Of a stretch of 50,147 bases of DNA, positions 1 to 7,311 are shown one piece after another; the stretch's first letter is position 1; the number at the start of each line of letters is the position of its first letter. Source of the stretch: Lachnospiraceae bacterium (GTDB taxonomy: Bacteria > Bacillota > Clostridia > Lachnospirales > Lachnospiraceae). Where the stretch lies: NCBI GenBank assembly GCA_910575775.1, contig CAJTEY010000031.1:1-50147 (forward strand). The letters are read 5' to 3'. Made by a program: the position numbers and the translations under genes. The notes below the pieces were generated by a model that searched no databases, had not been told where the DNA came from, and was given only the letters and a program-made list of their open reading frames with translations.

Positions 1-2
1 TA

Positions 3-131
3 AGGCTGAAATATGCTGCCATGAACCTGAAGAAACTGGCGATGTGGAAATGGAAGGCAGCTCACCGACAGTTTTTTGTCGCGATGAGTATTGCTGCTTT
101 AAAAAAGAACCTCTGCTGTGCTGCTGCATAA
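3..131 (+). mobile_element. C-terminal end of an IS1182-like transposase (5' part outside window)
   Basis: The open frame enters from the left edge and stops with TAA at 129-131. The translated tail is rich in basic residues and contains LKYAAMNLKKLAMWKW, which resembles the C-terminal tail of IS1182-family (DDE) transposases, where a KYA-MNLKKLA segment is common. Only about 42 residues are visible, so no catalytic residue can be checked. A short imperfect inverted repeat overlaps the end of the frame (105-115 with 132-142) and a perfect one follows at 154-178. Family assignment is from recall of the tail motif and is not certain. Confidence 0.65.
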
Positions 132-153
132 CAGGGGTTCTTTGACAGTCTGA

Positions 154-178
154 CCAGTGAAACAAAAAGTTTCACTGG
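154..178. repeat. Perfect 10-bp inverted repeat after the transposase
   Basis: CCAGTGAAAC at 154-163 and GTTTCACTGG at 169-178 pair perfectly around an AAAAA loop. It lies 22 bases past the transposase stop. It could be a factor-independent terminator without a good U-tract, or part of the terminal inverted repeat of the IS. The sequence alone does not decide. Confidence 0.5.
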
Positions 179-223
179 CCAGCTTATCTGCATTCACATG
201 CATGTCCTTATAAACTCCTAGTT

Positions 224-301
224 TTACATATTACTCGCCAGGTTTTTTCCTTTATTCACAGAGCTGATATATGACGCATTATAGTTATTACTAATTTGCA
301 T
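224..301 (-). CDS. 25-residue ORF with strong RBS, possible truncated N-terminus
   Basis: ATG at 301 is preceded on the minus strand by a strong ribosome binding site (GGTAGGAGAGGG, 4 bases before the ATG) and the frame stops with TAA at 224-226. The peptide begins MQISNNYNASYISS. The start resembles the N-termini of two longer proteins nearby (MQINGISSSAY at 3934, MSISGIGSLNTY at 1281). It may be the surviving 5' end of a third member of that group, cut off when DNA including the IS arrived on its left, or a real short peptide. The good ribosome binding site is the main evidence that it is, or was, translated. No function is recognised. Confidence 0.4.
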   Translation of the reverse strand: MQISNNYNASYISSVNKGKNLASNM

Positions 302-416
302 AATTCCCTCTCCTACCGAATTCTAAAATTGGTAATATATATGGTATTCCAGGGCGAGTTAGCAGATTTGGAATTGTTATATTTGAAAACATCGTCCATA
401 ACACCAGCATGACATG

Positions 417-644
417 TCAAGTCAATCCATTCCTAACACGAACAGCCTGCTCCGATTTTTCTATCATACCAAGCCTTAGCGTATATTTATACTCACTCGA
501 ACGATGAGAATAGAAACTCTTATCAGAATGCATTCCCCCAATCACCCTGCTAATAGTTTCCATAGGATTATCGTATTCAGAAATCACCTCGCGGGCCTGC
601 GCATAATAGAAAACGGACTCCGAAGAGCCCATAATCCATGTCAT
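417..644 (-). CDS. Hypothetical protein, 75 aa, possibly a remnant
   Basis: The frame encodes 75 mostly hydrophilic residues with no signal peptide or membrane segment. There is no convincing ribosome binding site before the ATG at 644, and stops lie close upstream, so it may be the C-terminal remnant of a longer decayed gene. It has the same orientation as the neighbouring cassette. The region 132-672 otherwise holds only the short ORF at 224-301 and no recognisable gene. I do not recognise the protein. Confidence 0.3.
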   Translation of the reverse strand: MTWIMGSSESVFYYAQAREVISEYDNPMETISRVIGGMHSDKSFYSHRSSEYKYTLRLGMIEKSEQAVRVRNGLT

Positions 645-672
645 AATTAATAAACGTATAATGCAATACGCT

Positions 673-1281
673 CTATTGTCTTCGGTCTACCGCAGACGTT
701 CTTTCCGAGAGCGGTTTGCAAAGCCATTCCTCATACTCTTTGAGGGCCTTATTCTCCAGCCAGACCGGTATGACAAATCGGCGGTGTTCCTCTCCATTTC
801 CTTCTACAGGCACCGCATTTTGCGCCGTATCTGACTCCACATTTCTATTCGATCCGTGATCCGGCGTTACATTATACTTTTCATTAAATTCAGCCAAGAA
901 TTTCTCCTGCAATGCTTTTGTTAATTCAGCTTGATCTATGCACTGGAAAAAAGTGCAATCATAATCTGTAAACGCTTTCTTTCCATCTATAAAATAACGA
1001 CTCTCTCCCGCATCGACCACTTCTGTCGTGATTTCAAACTCGGTTTTTGCAGGATCATTGAAAATATTACCCTTTTGATCCGATGACCAGATCTCAATCA
1101 TAGTTTCTATGCCATTCTTTCTGCCGATATCAAATCCATTTAAGGAATCGCTGTCATCCCCCGATATATCCCCGTTAAAGTAATCCACAAAGGCATCCTT
1201 CGACCCGTCTTTCGTTGATAGCTTTTTTGTCTGTGAATTATAAATGTAGGTATTCAAACTCCCTATTCCACTAATGCTCAT
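673..1281 (-). CDS. Uncharacterised protein of 202 aa behind a Fur-box-like palindrome
   Basis: The protein starts MSISGIGSLNTYIY and has no signal peptide or membrane segment. Residues 36-60 are acidic with several Asp/Asn/Gly (DISGDDSDSLNG). The C-terminal third is hydrophilic and ends in a Trp-containing basic stretch. The start is placed at 1281, with AAGGGCGG about 7 bases upstream. The upstream gap of 95 bases holds a near-consensus double Fur box (1304-1347), so iron-responsive expression is plausible. It is the last gene of the leftward cassette that begins at 3934. It may belong to a Lachnospiraceae DUF family (DUF6033-like N-terminus), but I cannot verify this. Confidence 0.6.
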   Translation of the reverse strand: MSISGIGSLNTYIYNSQTKKLSTKDGSKDAFVDYFNGDISGDDSDSLNGFDIGRKNGIETMIEIWSSDQKGNIFNDPAKTEFEITTEVVDAGESRYFIDGKKAFTDYDCTFFQCIDQAELTKALQEKFLAEFNEKYNVTPDHGSNRNVESDTAQNAVPVEGNGEEHRRFVIPVWLENKALKEYEEWLCKPLSERTSAVDRRQ

Positions 1282-1303
1282 AGTAATTCCGCCCTTTCTT
1301 TTG

Positions 1304-1347
1304 CGAGAATCATTATCATTATGGATACAAAATGATAATGATTCTCA
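1304..1347 (-). promoter_or_regulatory. Fur-box-like perfect palindrome
   Basis: GAGAATCATTATCATT (1305-1320) and its exact reverse complement (1331-1346) flank a 10-base spacer. Each arm contains a 15-base 7-1-7 element: CGAGAATCATTATCA at 1304-1318 and TGATAATGATTCTCA at 1333-1347. The established Gram-positive Fur consensus is TGATAATNATTATCA, so each site differs by about two bases. It lies just upstream of the gene starting at 1281 and downstream of the gene ending at 1377. No U-tract follows on either strand, which argues against a simple terminator. Fur binding is inferred. Confidence 0.65.
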
Positions 1348-1376
1348 CCACATTACACGAAATATAAATTTTTAAA

Positions 1377-2405
1377 TCATAGTTCGTTGCCCGGATATGG
1401 TGCCATTATACACATAAATCTTCCATTGAGCACCCCGCTCCATGTTGTGTCATGACGCCCCTTTGCGCACCTGCCCCCGATTGTCCACACCGTTCCTAGT
1501 GATGCTCCTCTTATATTATTGATTATACCCGATCCGCCTCCACTACTATTATAATAAGTTTTTCCACCCGCACTCATATATTTTTCAACTTCATAGCATT
1601 CTTTCCCCTGTGGAAACTTATCAGTCATGTTCATGTTTATAATAGCTGTAACCGCTGGCACTGCCGTCCCACCCAAATCACACGTATAAGTTTTATAGTC
1701 TTTATCATAAATATTGACAGAACCGTATGTCGGCATATCCACGATATCAAATTCTTGAATAGCCGGTCCTACATAGAAAAAATAGTGCATCTGATCCGTC
1801 CAGTCGCCTCCACTAGTCACTCTGATATGAAATGTCCCTGTGTCTTCTGCTTTAAAATAGAAATATTTCTCCGATTTCTTCTCATATATCGGTTTTTTCT
1901 CAGGATTAGTTGAATAACGATAAGGTTCAGCCACCTCCCAATTATATACTTCAATATACCAATTGGTATTTCCGACATTTCTTAAATCTACAAAATACTC
2001 TTCTCCTGCCGTCAAATCAATTGTATACCAGTCCTCATCACTCGGCGAATGTAACCCTGCCGACCGCATTCCCAAATAATATAGATCATATTTATTCGTC
2101 AGTTCACTTTGGAGAACTGGAACCTGATCATATGGGTATGCTGTCTGCGGCGTGTTGTTCGGTTCAAAATCATCCGGCACTGTCACTTGCGGTTCTATTC
2201 CGTCATCAGTATACAGTTCTTCAATTTCCTCAGGGCTTAAATATATCGGCTCCATTTTTTTAGCATCGACGGATTTCAGCCATTCCGAGCTTGTCGCTTC
2301 GACATCATAATCATTCTCAATATCCTCTTCTGCTGCCATTACCGGTATTCCAAACAACATGCTGCATACCAAAGCGATACTTATAATCCGTTTTCTTCTT
2401 TTCAT
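1377..2405 (-). CDS. Secreted protein with PPC-like beta-sandwich domain
   Basis: The 342-residue product has a clear signal peptide (basic MKRRKR, hydrophobic 8-22, cleavage near VMAAEE). Residues about 76-220 resemble a bacterial pre-peptidase C-terminal (PPC) domain: it opens with DDFEPNNTPQTA and has DEDWYTIDLTAGEEY at about 123-137, followed by a beta-rich stretch with FHIRVTSGG. The rest (about 220-342) is unassigned and Gly/Tyr rich. No protease domain is present, so this is a stand-alone PPC-type exoprotein. The start is set at ATG 2405, because GGAGG lies about 8 bases upstream, rather than at the in-frame ATG at 2420. It lies 35 bases after the secreted protein at 2441-2950. Confidence 0.75.
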   Translation of the reverse strand: MKRRKRIISIALVCSMLFGIPVMAAEEDIENDYDVEATSSEWLKSVDAKKMEPIYLSPEEIEELYTDDGIEPQVTVPDDFEPNNTPQTAYPYDQVPVLQSELTNKYDLYYLGMRSAGLHSPSDEDWYTIDLTAGEEYFVDLRNVGNTNWYIEVYNWEVAEPYRYSTNPEKKPIYEKKSEKYFYFKAEDTGTFHIRVTSGGDWTDQMHYFFYVGPAIQEFDIVDMPTYGSVNIYDKDYKTYTCDLGGTAVPAVTAIINMNMTDKFPQGKECYEVEKYMSAGGKTYYNSSGGGSGIINNIRGASLGTVWTIGGRCAKGRHDTTWSGVLNGRFMCIMAPYPGNEL

Positions 2406-2440
2406 ACTCTTTTCCTCCATGCGTACAGTATTTTGATTGT

Positions 2441-2950
2441 TTATCTCGTCTGATATGTTCTGTAATAAACATCACACTTGTTTGAAGTTCCATACACATA
2501 TGCCTTCACCCTAAGTATATAAGGTCCGTTATTCGACAAATTTGACAGGTCAATGTCACGAATTTCGTTTCCAAAATTTGTAAAAGGAAATTCCTCCACA
2601 AGACCTCCAAGCACGGGGGATGCCGTAAGCGTTCCCTGTACCAGATCTTTTTTGTTATTATTGGGGCAGTAAAAAACGATATGATACCCATCAGACGTTG
2701 TAACCGTGCGTCGGAGTAATGCCTCGATCGGGTATGCGCGCGTCGCTGTTCCCAAGTTTTCATATGTATTGCCATCCGGACCGACAATGCTTCTAGCTTC
2801 CGCCGTTGTTTGTTCTGCTTCAACCACGACTGCATCCTCACAGGTAACACTTTCTTTGGCAAATGCCGTAGTTCCCATCATTGTTGATAAAACCAGTGCA
2901 AGTGCCAGCAGTGTACTCAGATGTCTTTTACTTTTCATTTTGATTTTCAT
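2441..2950 (-). CDS. Small secreted protein, 169 aa
   Basis: An N-terminal signal peptide (MKIKMKSKRH, then a hydrophobic LSTLLALALVLSTMMG core, cleavage near TAFAKE) precedes a mature chain of about 135 residues. The mature part is polar and probably beta-rich, with a C-terminal ILRVKAYVYGTSNKCDVYYR strand pattern. Two cysteines are visible after the signal region. AGGAGG sits 8 bases before the ATG at 2950. It is followed closely by the PPC-domain exoprotein and preceded by the unknown protein at 3008-3934, so all three are probably one transcript. I do not recognise a family. Confidence 0.65.
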   Translation of the reverse strand: MKIKMKSKRHLSTLLALALVLSTMMGTTAFAKESVTCEDAVVVEAEQTTAEARSIVGPDGNTYENLGTATRAYPIEALLRRTVTTSDGYHIVFYCPNNNKKDLVQGTLTASPVLGGLVEEFPFTNFGNEIRDIDLSNLSNNGPYILRVKAYVYGTSNKCDVYYRTYQTR

Positions 2951-3007
2951 TTGTTTCTCCTCCTATCATTTAGGTTTGTTAAAATCATAATTGTAAATAC
3001 TTTTGTC

Positions 3008-3934
3008 CTAATTCCCATCCCTGCTGTCAAAAGTCAAAAGCGAGGCATCTATTTTTAATACCTGAAACAAATCCATCCAAAATTCCCATGATTCCTCTCC
3101 CGCATTATCGTTCCTGTCAAATTTCTCCTTCACCTCCTTCCACCTTTTGGGATCAAAGATGCATACCCAGCTGTTAATGCCATCTTTGTTCAGAAATGTA
3201 ATGCTGTTTGGTCCGATCTGCATAATGCCCCCTGAGGTTCGCTTTGTCAGTCCTCTGACTTCAAAAGTGGCATAGAACCATGCCTCTTCATAGGAATGGA
3301 CAAGATTCGGATATTGGGACAGATACTCTTTGGCAAGGGAATCCAGTTTTTCGCGGGCTTCTTTATCCATGATGATCTGTCCGCCGCTGCTCTCAAAACC
3401 GTTTGGCGTTATGTACCGTATCCCTGTCTTCTGATCCTGCTGGACCGAGAAGTTTACGAGCGGCTTTTCGTATAATTCCGAAACGTCCAGTGCTTCCTTC
3501 AGCCCCTGTTCCAGTTCCTCATCCACCACAACCATGTTAAAAAGTCCGCACCCAAGATCATTAATTAGAAATTTAAGACCTGTTTTCTCATCTACCTGGA
3601 CATCGTCTTTATTCAGTTTCCAGCGAAAGGCTTCATTACCGCCGCGTTCTTTGTCATAAATGCACAGATACCCGCCCGGCTTCCACGTAATGGAATATCT
3701 CTCTGTCTCAACCTCTTTGGCGGCGTGTGTATCATACCTGTGCATATTCACCTGAAGTATTCTTCCATATACTCCGCAATCGGATATCTTATTTCTTTCC
3801 GCTCTGGTATAGGAATCCAGCCCCGCTTTTGCCCTCCGTAACAGGGTATCTGCGAAACATCCGCTTCCCATATTTTTTATGTTCTCCGACGGTTCTGGCT
3901 TATATGCTGATGAAGATATGCCATTTATCTGCAT
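3008..3934 (-). CDS. Uncharacterised protein, first gene after a BlaI-type operator
   Basis: The start is placed at ATG 3934 (MQINGISSSAYKPEP) because GAAGGAAGG precedes it by about 8 bases; the longer frame up to 4027 lacks such a site and runs into an operator/terminator palindrome. The product has 308 residues, is soluble, and has no signal peptide or membrane segment. The N-terminus resembles that of the gene at 673-1281. The C-terminal half has a conserved-looking stretch SGGIMQIGPNSITF followed by a Trp-rich segment. A consensus promoter at 4064-4092 and the palindrome at 4031-4062 lie directly upstream, so it is a likely target of the BlaI-like repressor encoded at 5461-5850. Function unknown; a DUF6033-type assignment is only a guess. 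Confidence 0.6.
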   Translation of the reverse strand: MQINGISSSAYKPEPSENIKNMGSGCFADTLLRRAKAGLDSYTRAERNKISDCGVYGRILQVNMHRYDTHAAKEVETERYSITWKPGGYLCIYDKERGGNEAFRWKLNKDDVQVDEKTGLKFLINDLGCGLFNMVVVDEELEQGLKEALDVSELYEKPLVNFSVQQDQKTGIRYITPNGFESSGGQIIMDKEAREKLDSLAKEYLSQYPNLVHSYEEAWFYATFEVRGLTKRTSGGIMQIGPNSITFLNKDGINSWVCIFDPKRWKEVKEKFDRNDNAGEESWEFWMDLFQVLKIDASLLTFDSRDGN

Positions 3935-4030
3935 TAGATTTTCCTTCCTTCGATATAAAGTTTGAATTAAATTCATCTCTTCCTTACTTCCCAGTCTGTA
4001 TAATCCAATATTTAAGAAGAAGATCAAAAA

Positions 4031-4062
4031 GTGCTAGAACTACATGTATGTAGTTCTAGCAC
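4031..4062 (-). promoter_or_regulatory. 32-bp perfect palindrome: BlaI-type operator that may double as terminator
   Basis: GTGCTAGAACTACAT (4031-4045), two bases, then its exact complement (4048-4062). The core ACTAC-N6-GTAGT (4039-4054) has the same half-sites and spacing as the motif in the promoter of the BlaI-like gene (5878-5893), and matches the established BlaI/MecI operator type. On the minus strand the palindrome is followed by TTTTT (4030-4026), so transcripts arriving from the M56 gene could terminate here. It begins two bases past the -10 box at 4064-4069, overlapping the expected transcription start. Confidence 0.75.
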
Positions 4063-4063
4063 T

Positions 4064-4092
4064 AATATAGCTCTCTTGAATACTGATGTCAA
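4064..4092 (-). promoter_or_regulatory. Sigma-A promoter for the 3934-to-673 cassette
   Basis: On the minus strand TTGACA (4092-4087) and TATATT (4069-4064) are separated by exactly 17 bases. The -35 is perfect and the -10 differs from TATAAT at one base. It lies about 50 bases after the stop of the M56 protease gene, so the cassette below has its own start of transcription, placed right against the operator palindrome. Confidence 0.7.
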
Positions 4093-4144
4093 GTAAAAAA
4101 CCGCATTTTTACTTTCCAACTATTCATGTCGTATAACTTTCATT

Positions 4145-5461
4145 TTAATGTGTGCATTTTGTTGATGTTACTGTATGGGAATAATCTTTCATTATCACCT
4201 CTCCACATCTTTCACACACATCTGCGGAATAATAATCTATTTTACAGCCTCCACTAGAATACTTATAATGATATGTAACATATCCCTTCACATAAGAATG
4301 TATGCAACCCGCTCTTTCCGTTCCACCATTCTGCAACTCTGACAAGTTATAAGATATACCGTCATCTCCCAAAAATTCCACAAAATCCAATACCTCTTCT
4401 TCCGAAAACTGTATCTCCTCCGTGGTAACTCCCCATGTTCCTTTCTCATCCTGCAGTGCCTCAAACATAACAGCATCTGCATCCCTTATTACCTGCGGAT
4501 TCTCATACGCGCAAACGCTCAAAGATCCCCCAAACAAAATAGCCACTCCCAATAACAGGGACACCATTCTCTCCAACCTATTTCTTTTTCTGCTCTCCAT
4601 CATTTTAATCAGCCTCCATTTAATCATTTTTTTGCTTCCACCTAAATATGTCCGGTATTTCCATCTGCCCTCTCCATCATCCTGTGCCATATTGATAATC
4701 AGTTCTCCATACCTCTTTCGTGCCGCTTTATCAAGATCCTGTACCAAAATGGCATCACAGCTCTGCTCACAATAAACAGACATTGCATAAAAGAAAAGAT
4801 ACACCAAAGGGTTAAACCAATGCAGAAGAACAGCAAGCAGACTAAGATACCGCCATGCTACATCTGCCCTCTTTACATGGATCAGTTCATGTTTAAGGCT
4901 GTAATAAATCTCTTCCTCTGTCAGTCCTCTTTCTGGTATGATGACATATTTTCGGAAAACTCCCATTGTACAGACCGTTTCAACTTCATCGGCACACAGT
5001 AATACGATCCTTTTTTTGATACCGACTTCCCTTTTAACCCTTTCAAATATCTCCAGATAATTCGACTGGCTCACCTGCGGGTTTTCAACTGCCGCCTTCG
5101 CCTCGCGATACTTCCACAAATTTTTGGCACCTGCCAGTAGCAGCCCGCACACCCAGACAAACCACATGGCAATTATGTATGTCTGAAAGTTTATATGAAG
5201 TCTCCCGCCCTCTTCTATTCCAATGAAATTCATTGTCGCAATGTCATTCATGTCCCACTGCTGCCGAATGCCCAGTATACGGAGCAATCCATATTTATAC
5301 CCGCTGTTGTACTTGGGAAACGGCAGACAGAAGAAAAGCAGGTCAAGCCTGAGCATACTGTACACCCATCCAGGAGAAATCACTCTTTTCCCCAAAACAG
5401 CGCACAGCACAATGGCAAAGAATATCAGACTTCCGCTAAGTGACATTGCCAGAATAAGCAT
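4145..5461 (-). CDS. M56 (BlaR1/MecR1-type) membrane metalloprotease sensor
   Basis: The 438-residue protein has hydrophobic segments near 3-23, 33-50, 92-112 and 300-317. The gluzincin motif HELIHVKRAD has its HExxH at 191-195, and a glutamate in the CEQSCDA helix (about 232) can serve as the third zinc ligand. Proteins of this family sense an extracellular signal and cause loss of the partner BlaI repressor. The outer tail after the last membrane segment is only about 120 residues and is not a penicillin-binding domain. It contains a Cys/His-rich end (CERCGEVI, later KCTH) that could bind metal or form disulfides. The start overlaps the stop of the BlaI-like gene by one base (TAATG), indicating translational coupling. 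The inducing signal is unknown. Confidence 0.85.
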   Translation of the reverse strand: MLILAMSLSGSLIFFAIVLCAVLGKRVISPGWVYSMLRLDLLFFCLPFPKYNSGYKYGLLRILGIRQQWDMNDIATMNFIGIEEGGRLHINFQTYIIAMWFVWVCGLLLAGAKNLWKYREAKAAVENPQVSQSNYLEIFERVKREVGIKKRIVLLCADEVETVCTMGVFRKYVIIPERGLTEEEIYYSLKHELIHVKRADVAWRYLSLLAVLLHWFNPLVYLFFYAMSVYCEQSCDAILVQDLDKAARKRYGELIINMAQDDGEGRWKYRTYLGGSKKMIKWRLIKMMESRKRNRLERMVSLLLGVAILFGGSLSVCAYENPQVIRDADAVMFEALQDEKGTWGVTTEEIQFSEEEVLDFVEFLGDDGISYNLSELQNGGTERAGCIHSYVKGYVTYHYKYSSGGCKIDYYSADVCERCGEVIMKDYSHTVTSTKCTH

Positions 5462-5850
5462 TACATGTCCTCCAGAAACTTTCTCAGTTCGTCCGCTTCT
5501 TTCCCGCTCAGTTTTTCGCCTCCGCTGAATGCCGACATAAACAGATTCAAGGATCCGTCAAAATAGGAATCCAGGAGATGCCTCGCCCGCTCCCGGTCGT
5601 ACTGCTGTCTGTTTAACGCCGCCTTAAAATACCGCCTTTTCTTGAAACGTTCTTCCCCTTCACACCGAACAGATATGACACCTTTTTGTTCCATACGTGT
5701 TAAAAATGTTGATAATGTCTGTTTTTTCCACCCCTTTTCCGATTCCTCTCCAAACTGTGCCGCAAAATCCCTGTAGGAATACTCCTTGTCTTCCTTCCAC
5801 ATCCACTCCAAAATCTCTTTTTCGGAGTCTGAAAGTAATATTTCATTCAT
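5461..5850 (-). CDS. BlaI/MecI/CopY-family transcriptional repressor
   Basis: The 129-residue winged-helix protein begins MNEILLSDSEKEILEWMW, typical of BlaI family N-termini. The recognition region is around KKQTLSTFLTRMEQKGVI, and the C-terminal dimerisation helices end in FLEDM. ATG 5850 is chosen because AAGGAGG lies about 8 bases upstream; the frame further upstream runs into the promoter. It is co-transcribed with the M56 protease. Its own promoter (5873-5901) carries an ACTAC-N6-GTAGT motif between the -35 and -10, implying autorepression. The same motif occurs at 4039-4054 before the exported-protein cassette. Confidence 0.88.
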   Translation of the reverse strand: MNEILLSDSEKEILEWMWKEDKEYSYRDFAAQFGEESEKGWKKQTLSTFLTRMEQKGVISVRCEGEERFKKRRYFKAALNRQQYDRERARHLLDSYFDGSLNLFMSAFSGGEKLSGKEADELRKFLEDM

Positions 5851-5872
5851 AGTTTGATCCTCCTTCTTTCCT

Positions 5873-5901
5873 ATAGTACTACGCCGATGTAGTCTCGTCA
5901 A
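5873..5901 (-). promoter_or_regulatory. Promoter of the BlaI/M56 operon with embedded operator
   Basis: On the minus strand TTGACG (5901-5896) and TACTAT (5878-5873) are 17 bases apart. The spacer contains ACTACATCGGCGTAGT (5893-5878 on that strand), an ACTAC-N6-GTAGT inverted repeat. A repressor bound here would block RNA polymerase directly, as known for BlaI/MecI operators. Confidence 0.72.
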
Positions 5902-5964
5902 CACAAATTGATCGTTCCACTGTCTAATATTCGTTTTTTCGTTTATTACATTTCTCCGTTCCTA

Positions 5965-5993
5965 TTGACACCTTCCTTTCCCTCTGTTACACT
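5965..5993 (+). promoter_or_regulatory. Sigma-A promoter for the restriction-modification genes
   Basis: TTGACA (5965-5970) and TACACT (5988-5993) are separated by exactly 17 bases on the plus strand. The methyltransferase start lies about 130 bases downstream, leaving a leader with no obvious structure. The promoter is divergent from the BlaI/M56 promoter about 70 bases away. Confidence 0.65.
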
Positions 5994-6129
5994 TTATCTA
6001 ACATATTTGGGATATCATCTTTTGTAGGAAGTCATTCCGGCTTCGCTTTGGCATTCCCCATGTATAAAACAAAATATGGAAAGCTGCAAAGCTGAAGCAA
6101 CATCGATAAATCTTGGAGGAAGATGGATC

Positions 6130-7311
6130 ATGGCATTTACACATATTGACTGTTTTAGCGGCCCTGGAGGAATCTGTACGGGGCTGCATGCAGCCGGATT
6201 TGATACAAAAATAGCTATTGAATATATTAAAAGTTGTGTAGATACATATGCAGCCAACCACCCATCGGTACATATCATTCACTCTGACATAAGAAATGTG
6301 ACCTCTGAGCAGCTTTTACCTTATATTCCAGAAGGCGGGATTGATCTGGTGACATCCGGAATGCCCTGTGAAACCTTTTCCACTGCCGGAAATACCTCCC
6401 GCTCTTTTTATGATGACAGGCAGTTTCTTTTCCGTGAAGGTATCCGCATTGCCAAAATTGCCAATGCAAAAATGATCCTGTTTGAAAACGTACCAGCTAT
6501 CACAACAAAAACAGCGGAGAAAAACTCAAGCCAGCTCATCGTAGACATACTGAAAAACGAATTGGAGGAATCCGGCTATACCAATTACGAAGAGTTCATT
6601 TTAAACGCTGTAGATTATGGAGTGCCCCAGAAAAGAAGCCGCTTTTTTATTCTTGCCACAAAGGATCAAAATCTCAAGCTGTCTCCCCCCGAGGCTACAA
6701 GCGATAAGGCCGTAACCGTAAAGGAAGCATTGTGCGGGCTCCCAAACGTTGTTCCAAATTCCGATGCGGAAAAGAAATCTTATACCCGTGCCAAATCAGA
6801 CTATGCAGACCTGATGCGAAATAATGAATTCTGGAAAATTGACACCGATACAGCCAATACGCTTAGCTATCATATGCCAATGCGGCACAGAGCCTGCACG
6901 CTGGAGAGATTTGCTTTACTGAAACAGGGTGAAAGTTTAAAAAATTTGTTTGAACGCTATGTCGGTGCAGAGCGGGAGAAATTGCAGGAAAGACGCGTAT
7001 TGCCCAAAAAAATGTTCATCAAACGCAATTACCGTCTAAAATCAAATGCTCCCTCCCCCACCGTTACAAGCCACTGTCTGGACGAGTTTGTCCATCCGAA
7101 ATATGACAGGGCGCTGACCGTCAGGGAATGCGCCAGACTACAGTCCTTTCCCGATGCCTATGATTTTGCCGGCGGCCCTTATCTCGTCCCGCATATCGAC
7201 CGCGAAGTGCAGGATAAATATGAACAGATCGGCGATGCAGTCCCACCACTTTTAGCCTATGCCTGGGGGATAAAACTAAGTAAACTTTTAATGGAGTATT
7301 GCGATGAATAA
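6130..7311 (+). CDS. DNA (cytosine-5-)-methyltransferase
   Basis: The 393-residue protein carries the ordered C5-methyltransferase motifs: I (FSGPGG at 9-14, cofactor binding), IV (GMPCETFS with catalytic Cys80), VI (ENV at 119-121), VIII (QKRSR at 167-171), IX (RECARLQSFPDAY) and X (GDAVPPLLAYAWG). It transfers a methyl group from S-adenosylmethionine to carbon 5 of cytosine in its recognition site. ATG 6130 is preferred because TTGGAGGAAG lies about 8 bases upstream, rather than the in-frame ATG at 6076. The stop overlaps the start of the nuclease gene, giving a coupled pair. It has its own plus-strand promoter in a minus-strand neighbourhood, which suggests acquisition by transfer. Confidence 0.92.
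   Translation: MAFTHIDCFSGPGGICTGLHAAGFDTKIAIEYIKSCVDTYAANHPSVHIIHSDIRNVTSEQLLPYIPEGGIDLVTSGMPCETFSTAGNTSRSFYDDRQFLFREGIRIAKIANAKMILFENVPAITTKTAEKNSSQLIVDILKNELEESGYTNYEEFILNAVDYGVPQKRSRFFILATKDQNLKLSPPEATSDKAVTVKEALCGLPNVVPNSDAEKKSYTRAKSDYADLMRNNEFWKIDTDTANTLSYHMPMRHRACTLERFALLKQGESLKNLFERYVGAEREKLQERRVLPKKMFIKRNYRLKSNAPSPTVTSHCLDEFVHPKYDRALTVRECARLQSFPDAYDFAGGPYLVPHIDREVQDKYEQIGDAVPPLLAYAWGIKLSKLLMEYCDE

Noticed and set aside
4145..5850. Beta-lactam resistance operon
   Set aside because: The regulators are of the BlaI/BlaR1 type, but the sensor lacks a penicillin-binding domain and no beta-lactamase or PBP gene follows.
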